Position numbers and translations under genes: made by a program. A stretch of 64,000 nt of DNA, from the NCBI RefSeq assembly GCF_018130955.1, contig NZ_JAFCJM010000012.1, positions 1-64,000 of the forward strand, read 5' to 3'. Positions 21,481 through 30,326 of this stretch are shown piece by piece. Each line of letters starts with the position of its first letter. Position 1 is the first letter of the stretch. Below the pieces are notes generated by a model that worked only from the letters and a program-made list of their open reading frames with translations, made no database searches and was not told where the DNA came from. This DNA comes from Bradyrhizobium liaoningense. Lineage in GTDB: Bacteria > Pseudomonadota > Alphaproteobacteria > Rhizobiales > Xanthobacteraceae.

Positions 21481-22952
21481 GCACCCCTCGTCGTTAGTGC
21501 GGCGGCGACCGCCTCGTGATCGCTGAACGGCAGCACGCGGTCGCCGACGATCTGCCCGCTCTCGTGGCCCTTGCCGGCGATCAACAACGCATCGCCCGGC
21601 TGGAGATCATCGATCGCGGCGCGGATCGCGGCGGCGCGGTCGCCGATTTCCTTCGCGCCCTTTACTTCCGCGAGGATCGCGGCGCGAATGGCTTCCGGCT
21701 TCTCGCTGCGCGGATTGTCGTCGGTGATGATGACGCCGTCGGCATGTTCGGCCGCGATCGCGCCCATGATCGGGCGCTTGCCAACATCGCGATCGCCGCC
21801 GGCGCCGAACACGACGATCAACTTCCGCTTGGCATAGGGTCGGAGAGCCTGAAGTGCCTTGACCAACGCATCCGGCTTGTGCGCGTAGTCGACGAAGATC
21901 GGCGCGCCGTTACGCTCGCCGACGAGTTCGAGCCGACCCTTCGCGCCTTCGAGATGTTCGAGGCTCGCAAAGACATTGGCCGCATCGCTCCCGGTGCCGA
22001 TCGCAAGGCCGGCCGACACCAACGCGTTCTCGATCTGGAATTCGCCGACCAGCGGCAACCGGATCGAACAACGCCTGCCGCGATGCTCAACAGCAAGTTT
22101 TTGCGTAAAGCCGTCGACCTCAGCATCGACGAGGCGAATGCCCTCGCCTGCCCCGTCGCCGTTGCGACCGACCGCCATCACACGCAAGCCCTTCGTGCGC
22201 GCTGCTTCAATTGCTTCCGCCGAGCAATCATGATCGGCTGATATCACGGCGGCGCCACCCGGCGGAATGAGATCGCGAAACAGCCGCAGCTTGGCAGCGA
22301 GGTAATGCGCAACGGTTGGATGATAGTCCATATGGTCGCGCGTGAGGTTTGTGAAGCCGCCGGCGGACACGCGCACGCCGTCGAGACGATACTGGTCGAG
22401 CCCGTGCGAGGACGCTTCAAAGGCCAGATGCGTGACGCCGTCGCGCGCGATCTCGTCGAGCTGCCGGTGCAACTCGATCGGGTCCGGCGTCGTCAGCGAG
22501 CCATAGACCGTACGTTTTGGCGACACGAGGCCGATGGTGCCGATGCTCGCGGAATTGTGCCCGAGCCGCTCCCAGATCTGCCGCGTGAACGCGGCGACCG
22601 AGGTCTTGCCGCTGGTACCGGTCACCGCCGCAATCGTCGCCGGCTGGAGCGGGAAGAATTTTGCCGCCGCCAGCGCCAGCGCGCGGCGCGGATTGGCGAC
22701 AACGATGAAGGGGACCTTGCAGCCGTTCTGCGGCGGATGATCGCCGGCCACCGCAACGGCGCCGGCGGCAATCGCAGCCTCGATGAAGCGTGCGCCGTCG
22801 GTCTTGCTGCCGGCCAGCGCGAAGAACAGGTCGCCCGGCTTGACCACGCGGCTGTCGAACGCAAGCCCCGTCACATCGAGCGCCGCGGCAGCAGGCTCGA
22901 TTGCGGCATCATTGCCCAGAAATTCCTGACCTAGGAGGTCGCGCAGTTTCAT
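21477..22952 (-). CDS. murE: meso-DAP-adding ligase MurE
   Basis: Adds meso-diaminopimelate to UDP-MurNAc-L-Ala-D-Glu. I start it at the ATG at 22952 (491 aa, MKLRDLLGQEFLGND); an in-frame start at 23045 would overlap the end of ftsI and adds unrelated sequence. P-loop TGTSGKTS is at about 111-118. The specificity motif DDNPRSE near the C-terminus marks a DAP-adding rather than lysine-adding enzyme. It overlaps murF by four bases. Confidence 0.96.
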   Translation of the reverse strand: MKLRDLLGQEFLGNDAAIEPAAAALDVTGLAFDSRVVKPGDLFFALAGSKTDGARFIEAAIAAGAVAVAGDHPPQNGCKVPFIVVANPRRALALAAAKFFPLQPATIAAVTGTSGKTSVAAFTRQIWERLGHNSASIGTIGLVSPKRTVYGSLTTPDPIELHRQLDEIARDGVTHLAFEASSHGLDQYRLDGVRVSAGGFTNLTRDHMDYHPTVAHYLAAKLRLFRDLIPPGGAAVISADHDCSAEAIEAARTKGLRVMAVGRNGDGAGEGIRLVDAEVDGFTQKLAVEHRGRRCSIRLPLVGEFQIENALVSAGLAIGTGSDAANVFASLEHLEGAKGRLELVGERNGAPIFVDYAHKPDALVKALQALRPYAKRKLIVVFGAGGDRDVGKRPIMGAIAAEHADGVIITDDNPRSEKPEAIRAAILAEVKGAKEIGDRAAAIRAAIDDLQPGDALLIAGKGHESGQIVGDRVLPFSDHEAVAAALTTRGA

Positions 22953-23019
22953 GGTCTTCCAGTCCAGGCGCCGAGCCGAAAACCCCGTGAAAAACGACTC
23001 AGGGCAGCACCGGTACGGC

Positions 23020-24774
23020 TTACTGGGTTGTCCTGGATGTCGCAAGAATAAGGCGGTCGGACGGCGGCAGATTGAAGCGGGGCTCGATCCCGAGCAGCGG
23101 CGCGATCCGGGCGATCACCTTGCCGCCCGTCGGCACCGCGTTCCAGCCCGAGGTGATGAAACCCATGGTTTCCGGAATCGCCTTCGGCTCGTCCAGCATG
23201 ACCAGGAGCTGGAATTGCGGATTATCCGCCGGCAGGATCGCGGTGAAGGAGTTGAGCACCTGCTTCTTGGAATAGCGGCCGCCGACCACCTTCTCGGACG
23301 TGCCGGTCTTGCCGCCGATATAGTAGCCGGCGACGTCGGCCTTCTTGGCGGTTCCGACCTCGGCGTTGAGCCGCATCAGATAGCGGATCTTCTCCGACGT
23401 TTCGGGGCGGATCACCTTCTTGGCCACCGCCTTGGCGTCTTCCTCGGAGCGCTTGAGGAAGGTCGGCGGGATCAGATAGCCGCCATTGACCATCGCATTG
23501 ATGCCCATCACGGCCTGCAGCGGCGCCACCGCGATACCGTGGCCGAACGCGATGGTAATGGTGTTGAGCTCGCCCCAACGCTTCGGCACGATCGGCGAGG
23601 CGCTCTCCGGCAATTCCGTGCGGAGACGGTCGAGCTGCCCGACCTTCTTCAGAAACGCGCGATGCGCCTCGACGCCCTGGCTCAGCGCAACGCGCGCCGC
23701 GCCGACGTTGGACGAGAAGGTGAAGACTTCCGAAAGCGAGATCGAGCGTCCGAGCGGATGCGTGTCGTGGATCGCGAACTTGCCGTAATGCAGCGCACCG
23801 CGCGCATCATAGAGCGTGTTGAGCGAGGCCTTGCCGGAGTCCAGAGCCATCGCCAGCGTGAGCGTCTTGAAGGTCGAGCCCATCTCGAACACGCCTGTTG
23901 TAAGGCGGTTGATGCGATCGGGATCGTGCGCCTCCTTCGGGTTGTTCGGATCGAAGTCGGGCAGCGACACCAGCGCGACGATCTCGCCGGTCTTGACGTT
24001 GGAGACGAGGCCGGAAGCCGCCTTGGCCTTATACTTTTCCTTGGCCTTCAGAAGCTCGTCGCGCAGCGCGTGCTCGACGCGCAAATCGACCGACAATTCG
24101 ATCGGCTTCTGCAAGCGGTCGGTGGCAAAGCCGGCGCGGTGGAGATCGGCGAGCCCGTTGCTGTCGAGCCACTTCTCCATGCCGGCGATGCCCTGGTTGT
24201 CGATATTGACGAGACCGATGAGGTGGGCGACCTCGTTGCCGGTCGGATAGACGCGCTTGTTCTCGCGCAGGAAGCCGATGCCGGGAATGCCGAGCTTGTG
24301 GATGTCCTGCTGCTGCTTCGGCGTGATCTCGCGCTTCAGCCACACGAAGCCCTTTCGCGACGACAGCCGCTCGCGCACCTCGCCGGTGTCGAGATCGGGC
24401 ACGGTCGCGGTCAGGAGCTCGATGGCCTCGTCCTTGTCGATGATGCGGCGCGGCTCGCCGAACAGGCTCGGCGCCTTGACGTCGGTTGCGAGCACTTCGC
24501 CGTTGCGGTCGACGATGTCGGGGCGCGCGGTCGCGATCACGTCCTGCGAGGCGGCACGGCGCGCACCGTGGGCGTCGGCGCCGATCGCGAACATCACGAG
24601 GCGGCCGCCGATCACCGAATAGATCGCAGCAAAGGCGAGGATGGCAAAGCCGACGCGCGCGCGCGCCTTCGCGGCGCGATCGACGTTGCGCCCGTAGAGC
24701 AGGCTGCGGATCAGCCGCTGGCGCCAGGGTTCGGCCGGCTTGTTGTTTGGTTTGGCCGGATTGTCAGCGCTCAT
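23020..24774 (-). CDS. ftsI: Septal penicillin-binding protein FtsI (PBP3)
   Basis: Class B PBP transpeptidase that crosslinks septal peptidoglycan with FtsW. The 584-aa protein has a basic cytoplasmic tail, one membrane segment (about 40-62), a dimerisation domain ([16 protein letters not shown]) and a transpeptidase domain with Ser300-xx-Lys303 (MGSTFK), SSN at 353-355 and KTG at 488-490. Its start overlaps the ftsL stop (ATGA). Confidence 0.97.
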   Translation of the reverse strand: MSADNPAKPNNKPAEPWRQRLIRSLLYGRNVDRAAKARARVGFAILAFAAIYSVIGGRLVMFAIGADAHGARRAASQDVIATARPDIVDRNGEVLATDVKAPSLFGEPRRIIDKDEAIELLTATVPDLDTGEVRERLSSRKGFVWLKREITPKQQQDIHKLGIPGIGFLRENKRVYPTGNEVAHLIGLVNIDNQGIAGMEKWLDSNGLADLHRAGFATDRLQKPIELSVDLRVEHALRDELLKAKEKYKAKAASGLVSNVKTGEIVALVSLPDFDPNNPKEAHDPDRINRLTTGVFEMGSTFKTLTLAMALDSGKASLNTLYDARGALHYGKFAIHDTHPLGRSISLSEVFTFSSNVGAARVALSQGVEAHRAFLKKVGQLDRLRTELPESASPIVPKRWGELNTITIAFGHGIAVAPLQAVMGINAMVNGGYLIPPTFLKRSEEDAKAVAKKVIRPETSEKIRYLMRLNAEVGTAKKADVAGYYIGGKTGTSEKVVGGRYSKKQVLNSFTAILPADNPQFQLLVMLDEPKAIPETMGFITSGWNAVPTGGKVIARIAPLLGIEPRFNLPPSDRLILATSRTTQ

Positions 24775-25163
24775 CGCTTGTTCCCCGGCTGAGGTACGGA
24801 GCCCGTCACGGTATCGGAACCGGCCACGGCTTCGATGGTGTTGATCATGGCGCCGATCGGATCGGGCTCGCCGGGCTTCACCAGCCGCGGCGGACGCTCC
24901 GGCAGGTTCTTGAGCTGATCGTATTGCGTGCCAGTGAGCGGCTTAAGCGGCAGGTGCCGCTCGGCCAGCCCCTGCAGCCGCAGCGGCGCATCGAGTTTTG
25001 CCCACTCGGAGCGCAACGCCGCGATCGCGTCGCGCTGCTCGCGGATTTCCGCATGCAGCCGCAGCACGCGTTCGGTGCGGGCGGTGGATTCCATCTTGAT
25101 CCGGTAGACATAGGCCGCGGCAAAAATCAGCGCGCCGATGACCAGGAGGTGGATGATGCGCAT
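24771..25163 (-). CDS. ftsL: FtsL-like cell division protein
   Basis: Short bitopic protein (130 aa) with an N-terminal membrane segment (MRIIHLLVIGALIFAAAYVY), followed by a helical, probably coiled-coil stretch (TERVLRLHAEIREQRDAIAA) and a proline-rich tail. FtsL is poorly conserved in sequence. The call rests on size, topology and position between rsmH (3 bp away) and ftsI (4-bp overlap). Confidence 0.82.
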   Translation of the reverse strand: MRIIHLLVIGALIFAAAYVYRIKMESTARTERVLRLHAEIREQRDAIAALRSEWAKLDAPLRLQGLAERHLPLKPLTGTQYDQLKNLPERPPRLVKPGEPDPIGAMINTIEAVAGSDTVTGSVPQPGNKR

Positions 25164-25166
25164 GCG

Positions 25167-26156
25167 CTAGCCACCCCTCATGACGGAGGACAAGCTTGGC
25201 CAGGACGACTCCTCGTCGCCGGGATGCGCGGAAGCGGCGGTCCGCTCGGCGGCGCGCAGCTTTGCCGACCGCGCGCGCGGATTGTGCGTGACCTCCTCTT
25301 CGCCGGCGACGACCGGCCGCCGCGTCAGCAGTTGGAAGCTCGGCGGGACTTGTGCGACCTCCGGCAGATGCCGCGAGCCGCCACCGGTCCTGGCGCGTGC
25401 GTTGAGGAAGTTCTTGACGATGCGGTCTTCCAGCGAATGGAACGACACCACCACGAGGCGGCCGCCGGGCCTGAGCACACGCTCGGCGCCGGCAAGTGCG
25501 GTCTCGAGCTCATCGAGCTCTTCATTGACGAGGATACGCAGCCCCTGGAACGTCCGCGTCGCCGGGTGGATGTCGCCGGGCTTGGCGCGCACCACGCGCG
25601 CGACGATGTCGGCCAGCGCCCGCGTGGTCGTGATCGGCGCGTCCTTGCGGGCGGCGACGATGGCGCGGGCCACTTTCCGCGAGTGCCGCTCTTCGCCGAG
25701 AAGATAGATGACGTCGGCGAGATCGCCTTCGGACGCGGTCGCAACCACATCGGCCGCCGTCGGCCCGGCCTGCCCCATGCGCATGTCAAGCGGACCGTCG
25801 AGGCGGAAGGAGAAGCCGCGTCCGGCCTGGTCGAGCTGCATCGAGGAGACGCCGACATCCATGACGACGCCGTCGACGGCGTCGAGCCCTTGCGCGGCGC
25901 AGATTTCGGCCAGATTCGAAAAACGATCCTCGACCAGCGTCAGCCGCCCCTCGGAGCTGTCGACCAGATCGAATCCGCCCATGATCGCCGTGCGGTCGCG
26001 GTCAATGCCGATGACGCGGGTTCCCGGCACATCGAGAATGGCGCGGCTGTAGCCGCCGCCGCCGAAAGTCGCGTCGACGTAAACGCCGCCCGCGCGCGGC
26101 GCGAGATGCTCGATCGCCTCGCGCCCGAGAACGGGAATATGGGCAGCCGAAGTCAT
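25167..26156 (-). CDS. rsmH: 16S rRNA m4C1402 methyltransferase RsmH
   Basis: SAM-dependent methyltransferase (MraW) acting on 16S rRNA C1402. I start it at the ATG at 26156 (329 aa, [20 protein letters not shown]), because family members begin with the HIPVL motif; the frame is open to 26324 but the extra 56 residues are not family-like. SAM-site motif [17 protein letters not shown] and the MRMGQAG / [15 protein letters not shown] motifs are present. It is the first gene of the dcw cluster here. Confidence 0.95.
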   Translation of the reverse strand: MTSAAHIPVLGREAIEHLAPRAGGVYVDATFGGGGYSRAILDVPGTRVIGIDRDRTAIMGGFDLVDSSEGRLTLVEDRFSNLAEICAAQGLDAVDGVVMDVGVSSMQLDQAGRGFSFRLDGPLDMRMGQAGPTAADVVATASEGDLADVIYLLGEERHSRKVARAIVAARKDAPITTTRALADIVARVVRAKPGDIHPATRTFQGLRILVNEELDELETALAGAERVLRPGGRLVVVSFHSLEDRIVKNFLNARARTGGGSRHLPEVAQVPPSFQLLTRRPVVAGEEEVTHNPRARSAKLRAAERTAASAHPGDEESSWPSLSSVMRGG

Positions 26157-26585
26157 GCGCCGCGCCCGATCGACACGGAGCCGATGGCGGACGAGCCCAT
26201 AACGCCCAAGATAGTTCCGCGTCGCGGCGGTTCCACGGCTCAACCCCTGCACAGCGCGCTTGCAAGGCCCTGATATCCCAGGCCGCAAACCCTGTTTTCC
26301 CAGCGGAATTTGTCGGGCAGCCATGGGATTTCGAGCACAAAAGCGCCTTGGCCGCCTCCGGACACGGGTCGGCTCTTCACCACTCAGTAACGGCCCTTAG
26401 CGTTAAGAAAGCGTTGATGACTTGGTTACATGTCGAAAAGGCGGCCGGGTGGTGATGCGTCATCCACACAGTCGGGCCAAAATGCACCCGTTAGCCACGT
26501 TGCGCGATTGCGCGGCAGCAAGGGTAAAGGAATAGTAAAGTTAAGGGCGTGAAGGGCCCTCCGTCCTCTAGTCCCGAGCTACCTT
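26157..26585. promoter_or_regulatory. Divergent promoter region of dcw cluster and amidase
   Basis: 429 bp without a gene between rsmH (minus) and the amidase (plus). No mraZ reading frame is seen on either strand. At 26403-26417 the sequence reads TTAA, seven bases, TTGA, one mismatch from the alphaproteobacterial CtrA consensus TTAA-N7-TTAA. The stretch near 26530 (GTAAAGGAATAGTAAAGTTAA) is AT-rich and may be promoter for the amidase. Confidence 0.4.
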
Positions 26586-27449
26586 ATGTCGTCCGGTTCG
26601 CCCGCGTCACCTGGATCTGATTCGAAGCGCCAACGCGTCCTCCCGGTTCCGAAGACCGCGGCGAGCATGCGGACGTTCGACCCCGATTCCTCGATCGCCT
26701 CCGACATCATCCCGTCACCGAACTACGGCGAGCGCAGCAAGGGCCGGCTGCCGGACATGATCGTCCTGCACTACACCGGCATGCCCGACGTGGAGGGCGC
26801 GCTGGCGCGGCTGTGCACTGCCGGCACCGAGGTGTCAGCGCACTATGTCGTGCTGGAGGACGGGCGCATCGTGCAATGCGTGCAGGAAGCCAAGCGCGCC
26901 TGGCACGCCGGTGTCTCCTCCTGGGCCGGCGAAGACGACGTCAATTCCTGCTCGATCGGCATCGAGATCGTCAACCGCGGCCATGACTGGGGCTATCCGG
27001 AGTTTCCGCTGCGCCAGATCGCAGCCGTCATCGCGCTGTGCCGCGGCATCATGCTTCGCCGAAAAGTGCCGCCGCATCGCGTGCTCGCGCATTCCGACGT
27101 CGCGCCCGCGCGCAAGAAGGATCCCGGCGAAAAGTTTCCGTGGCATTCGCTGGCGAATTCCGGCGTCGGCCACTGGGTGACGCCGGCGCCGGTCGTGCGC
27201 GGCGAGAGCCTGATGCTCGGCACCATCAGCGACGAAGTGCTGAGCCTGCAACAGGCGCTCGCCAAATATGGCTACGGCGTGCCGCTCACCGGCAAATACG
27301 ATGCCGCGACCATGGAAGTCGTCACCGCCTTCCAGCGCCATTTTCGTCCCGCGCGGCTCGACGGCGTCGCGGATCATTCGACACTGTCTACATTGCAGGC
27401 GCTGCTGGCGAGCCTGCCGCAAGAGCCGACCGCGGTGGCTTCGAAATAG
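26586..27449 (+). CDS. N-acetylmuramoyl-L-alanine amidase with PG-binding domain
   Basis: Zinc amidase (amidase_2, AmiD/AmpD-like) cleaving the bond between MurNAc and L-Ala. In the 287-aa protein, residues 40-185 hold the fold with zinc ligands His62 (IVLHYTGM), His169 and Asp179 (AHSDVAPARKKDPG), and Glu127 in SIGIEIVN. A peptidoglycan_binding_1 domain follows (about 210-275, SLQQALAKYGYGVPLTGKYD). No clear signal peptide is visible, so location is uncertain. Cytoplasmic AmpD-like recycling and export are both possible. It is divergent from the dcw cluster. Confidence 0.9.
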   Translation: MSSGSPASPGSDSKRQRVLPVPKTAASMRTFDPDSSIASDIIPSPNYGERSKGRLPDMIVLHYTGMPDVEGALARLCTAGTEVSAHYVVLEDGRIVQCVQEAKRAWHAGVSSWAGEDDVNSCSIGIEIVNRGHDWGYPEFPLRQIAAVIALCRGIMLRRKVPPHRVLAHSDVAPARKKDPGEKFPWHSLANSGVGHWVTPAPVVRGESLMLGTISDEVLSLQQALAKYGYGVPLTGKYDAATMEVVTAFQRHFRPARLDGVADHSTLSTLQALLASLPQEPTAVASK

Positions 27450-27470
27450 ACCCGCCCGAATCCTCTTGCT

Positions 27471-27560
27471 CCGTCATGCCCGGGCTTGTCCCGGGCATCC
27501 ACGTCTTGGCTGCAACGAAAAGGAAGTGCGTGGATGGCCGGGACAAGCCCGGCCATGACG
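27471..27560. repeat. Inverted repeat between convergent genes
   Basis: Two 32-bp arms starting CGTCATGCCCGGGCTTGTCC and ending GGGACAAGCCCGGCCATGAC pair with about two mismatches around a 23-bp loop. The element fills the gap between the convergent amidase and sigma-factor genes and could stop transcription from both sides. Its arms match those of 14703-14856. Confidence 0.85.
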
Positions 27561-27563
27561 AAC

Positions 27564-28799
27564 CTAGTTTTCGAGCTCTTTCATCCGCCGGGCATAGAGC
27601 CGCCGCAATGGCTCGAGCTGCGTCGCCGCTGTTGCCTCGACATAGGCCGCGCGCGCTTCGTCCTTCCGGCCCAGCCTTCGCAACAGATCGGCCCGCACCG
27701 CAGGCAGCAGCTCATAACCATCGAGCCCGCCGCGTGCGGCAATGGCGTTGACGAGATCGAGCGCGCGCGCGGGACCGTCGACCATCGACACCGCGGCGGC
27801 ATGGTTGAGGTCGATCACCGGCGACGGGCTGATGCGCAACAGCACCTGGTAGAGGCCGGCGATCTGCGGCCAATCCGTCGCCTCATAGTTTTGCGCGCGC
27901 GCATGCAACGCGGCGATCGCGGCCTGCACGGCATAGGATTCCGGACGCCCCGGCGCGCGGAGCGCCGCTTCGACCAGCATCAATCCCTCTTCGATCTGCG
28001 CGCCATCCCAGAGCGTACGGTCCTGCTCCTCCAGCAGCACGATGTCGCCGGCTGCGGTTTCGCGGCCCGCGCGGCGCGCATCGTGCAGCAGCATCAGGGC
28101 GAGCAATCCCTTGACCTCGCCGCGATCCGGCATCAGGCGATCGAGCAGCCGGCAGAGCCTGATCGCCTCGACCGCGAGGTCGGGCCGCATCAAATCCACG
28201 CCTGATGTTGCGACATAGCCTTCGGTGAAGACGAGATAGATCACGGCAAGCACGCCGCGCAGCCGTGGCTCCAGCGCGTCGCGCTCGGGCACCTCATAGG
28301 GAATGCCGGCCAGCCTGATCTTCTGCTTGGCGCGGACGAGCCGCTGCGCCATCGCCTCCTCGCCGATGAGAAAGGCCCGTGCGATCTGCGCGGTGGTGAG
28401 ACCGCACACCGTGCGCAGCGTGAGCGCGACCTGAGCATCAGTCGCAAACGACGGATGGCAGCAGGTGAAGATCAGCCGCAGCATGTCGTCGTCGAGTACC
28501 GCGCTCGGCTCGTCCGGCGCCTGCGCGTTCAGCTCGAGCTCATGCGCGAGTTGCCGCTGCTTGCCGCGGAAGGTGGCCTGCCGGCGGATGCGGTCGATCG
28601 CCTTGTTGCGCCCGACGTTGACGAGCCAGGCGCGCGGATTGTCGGGCACCTCGCGCGCCGACCAGCGCTCCAGCGCGACGGCGAACGCGTCCTGCAGCGC
28701 GTCCTCGGCGAGATCGAAGTCGCCGACGAGGCGGATCAGCGTAGCCAGCGCCCGCCCCGCCTCGTCGCGGAAGATGTTTTCGATCTCGACCGGGGTCAT
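27564..28799 (-). CDS. ECF42-like RNA polymerase sigma factor
   Basis: Alternative sigma factor. I start it at the ATG at 28799 (411 aa, [20 protein letters not shown]). Region 2 is [20 protein letters not shown] through NKAIDRIRR. Region 4 is [21 protein letters not shown] long C-terminal extension of about 200 helical residues, TPR-like, follows instead of an anti-sigma partner. This architecture with a DGPF-motif protein next door (28822-29175, 22 bp upstream) is characteristic of the ECF42 group. No anti-sigma gene is nearby, as expected for that group. What it controls is unknown. Confidence 0.9.
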   Translation of the reverse strand: MTPVEIENIFRDEAGRALATLIRLVGDFDLAEDALQDAFAVALERWSAREVPDNPRAWLVNVGRNKAIDRIRRQATFRGKQRQLAHELELNAQAPDEPSAVLDDDMLRLIFTCCHPSFATDAQVALTLRTVCGLTTAQIARAFLIGEEAMAQRLVRAKQKIRLAGIPYEVPERDALEPRLRGVLAVIYLVFTEGYVATSGVDLMRPDLAVEAIRLCRLLDRLMPDRGEVKGLLALMLLHDARRAGRETAAGDIVLLEEQDRTLWDGAQIEEGLMLVEAALRAPGRPESYAVQAAIAALHARAQNYEATDWPQIAGLYQVLLRISPSPVIDLNHAAAVSMVDGPARALDLVNAIAARGGLDGYELLPAVRADLLRRLGRKDEARAAYVEATAATQLEPLRRLYARRMKELEN

Positions 28800-28821
28800 G
28801 CGGCGGCCGCGCGCGTTGCCA

Positions 28822-29175
28822 TCACTTGTCGTAGACCCAGATCGGCCGCACCTCGATCGAACCGACGCGCGCGCTCGGGATCCGCGCCGCGATCTCGATC
28901 GCCGCATTGAGATCCTTGGCCTCGATCAGATAGTAGCCGCCGAGCTGCTCGCGCGTTTCGGCAAACGGGCCGTCGGTCGTAAGCGTCTTGCCATCGCGCA
29001 CGCGCACCGTGGTCGCGGTCGTGGTCGGCCGCAGCCGGTCGCCAGCCTTGAAATTGCCGTTCTGGATGATGGATTTTGTGAAGGCCTCATACTCCGCCGA
29101 CATCTTCGTGGTCGTCCCCGTGTCAATCTTCGCGTACTCGGCCTCGTTCTGGTAGATCATCAGCAAATATTGCAT
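28822..29175 (-). CDS. YCII/DGPF-domain protein, ECF42 partner
   Basis: Small 117-aa protein of the YCII-related fold. It begins [14 protein letters not shown] and contains the eponymous motif DGPF in [21 protein letters not shown], which names the DGPF family linked to ECF42 sigma factors. It is transcribed just before the sigma gene (22 bp). Its biochemical role is not established. It may be part of the sigma regulon or sense its signal. Confidence 0.88.
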   Translation of the reverse strand: MQYLLMIYQNEAEYAKIDTGTTTKMSAEYEAFTKSIIQNGNFKAGDRLRPTTTATTVRVRDGKTLTTDGPFAETREQLGGYYLIEAKDLNAAIEIAARIPSARVGSIEVRPIWVYDK

Positions 29176-29324
29176 CGCTCACTCCTGTTGCTTTGGCTTG
29201 ATCGCCGACATCCAGTCGAACGGGGCCCGCACCAAACGACATCTTCAGGATAAATCATTCTCCCGGTTCCTGCGGAGGCCATATCGCCTTGACGAAAGCG
29301 CCATAAATGGCCCATGCGTAGGGC

Positions 29325-29754
29325 GTCAGTCGGCCGGACGGCCGCCCCTGCAAGTGCCGAAAGGCCGCCGGGGAGGAAAGTCCGGGCTCCCTTGACATGC
29401 GGTGCCGGATAACGTCCGGCGAGGGTGACCTTAGGGAAAGTGCCACAGAGAACGAACCGCCCGCCGTCGCCCCTTCGGGGCTTTGGCGAGGTAAGGGTGA
29501 AAAGGTGCGGTAAGAGCGCACCGCGATTCCGGCAACGGAGCCGGCATGGCAAACCCCACCGGGAGCAAAACCGAATAGGGACGGCTTAAGCGGGCAGTTC
29601 GCGCAAGCGATAACGCCGCGGGGCGATGTCAGGCCCGCCGTCCGGGTAGGTTGCTCGAGGCCATGTGCAAACATGGCCCCAGAGGAATGGCCGTCACGTA
29701 TCATCAGCGCAAGCGGGTGGTGCCCTACAGAACCCGGCTTACAGGCCGGCTGAT
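29325..29754 (+). ncRNA. rnpB: RNase P RNA
   Basis: Catalytic RNA that trims tRNA 5' ends, bacterial class A. The universally conserved CR I segment GAGGAAAGTCCGGGCTCC is present near 29374, and CR V-like ACAGAACCCGGCTTACAGG near 29727. The ends pair to form helix P1: TCAGTCGGCC at 29326 with GGCCGGCTGA at the 3' end. GCGCAAGCGATAACGCC near 29601 fits an internal P-helix loop. The ends are given to within a few bases. Confidence 0.95.
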
Positions 29755-29764
29755 GTCTACCAAC

Positions 29765-29796
29765 GAGGGGTTCGATGCTAACGCATCGGACCCCTC
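29765..29796. terminator. Hairpin between convergent rnpB and DUF983 gene
   Basis: GAGGGGTTCGATGC and GCATCGGACCCCTC pair over a TAAC loop with one mismatch, 10 bp after rnpB and before the stop side of the minus-strand DUF983 gene. There is no T-run on either side. It may act as a bidirectional terminator or be another repeat with the CGATGC/GCATCG core. Confidence 0.55.
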
Positions 29797-29812
29797 ACCA
29801 TTTGGCACGATC

Positions 29813-30247
29813 TCAAACCGCGCGCGGCGTCGTCCCAATCTCGACCGGCGCAAGCTGCTCGGCGTCCCGCCGATGCTTGCTGTCCTCAAAACCGTGCATG
29901 CCGAGCTGCCATTGCAATCCGACGATGGCGCCCTTGGTCGGCTGTAGCAGCGCGAGCGAGCCAAACAGCGTGACCGGCAGCCACACCGCCAATTGCAGCC
30001 AGACCGGCGGCGCGTAGGCGGTCTCGACTGCGAGGATCGCCGGCACCACGAGATGGCCGACCACGACCATCACGAGATAGGCCGGAAAATCATCGGCGCG
30101 CTGGTGAAACAGCTCCTCGCCACAGTGATTGCAACTATCGGCGACCTTCAGGAAGCGGCCGAACATGTGCCCTTCACCGCAGTTCGGACACTTGCCCCTA
30201 AAACCCCGCCACATCGCCTTTGCCAGAGAGACTGAGCCGGTCGTCAT
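29813..30247 (-). CDS. DUF983 family membrane protein
   Basis: Small inner-membrane protein of unknown function. I start it at the ATG at 30247 (144 aa, MTTGSVSLAKAMWRGFRGKC); the frame is open to 30328 but that part overlaps the divergent promoter. A zinc-ribbon-like pair CPNC (Cys20, Cys23) and CNHC (Cys39, Cys42) precedes two membrane segments (YLVMVVVGHLVVPAILA and LQLAVWLPVTLFGSLALL). It is divergent from the MocR regulator gene, which may control it. Confidence 0.85.
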   Translation of the reverse strand: MTTGSVSLAKAMWRGFRGKCPNCGEGHMFGRFLKVADSCNHCGEELFHQRADDFPAYLVMVVVGHLVVPAILAVETAYAPPVWLQLAVWLPVTLFGSLALLQPTKGAIVGLQWQLGMHGFEDSKHRRDAEQLAPVEIGTTPRAV

Positions 30248-30271
30248 GACCACACCTCTTCCTTTTCGACG

Positions 30272-30301
30272 ATCCATACAATAATATCCTGCATCCATAC
30301 A
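30272..30301. promoter_or_regulatory. Direct repeat, candidate MocR operator
   Basis: ATCCATACA occurs at 30272-30280 and again at 30293-30301, exactly 21 bp apart (two helical turns), in the 79-bp gap between the divergent DUF983 and mocR-type genes. MocR regulators such as PdxR and GabR are known to bind tandem direct repeats near their own promoters. Confidence 0.6.
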
Positions 30302-30326
30302 TTCAAAGGACATTGGCCCTAATTGC

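Noticed and set aside
22953..23045. Longer start for MurE
   Set aside because: Overlaps ftsI and gives sequence unlike any MurE; ATG at 22952 is followed by a proper MurE N-terminus.
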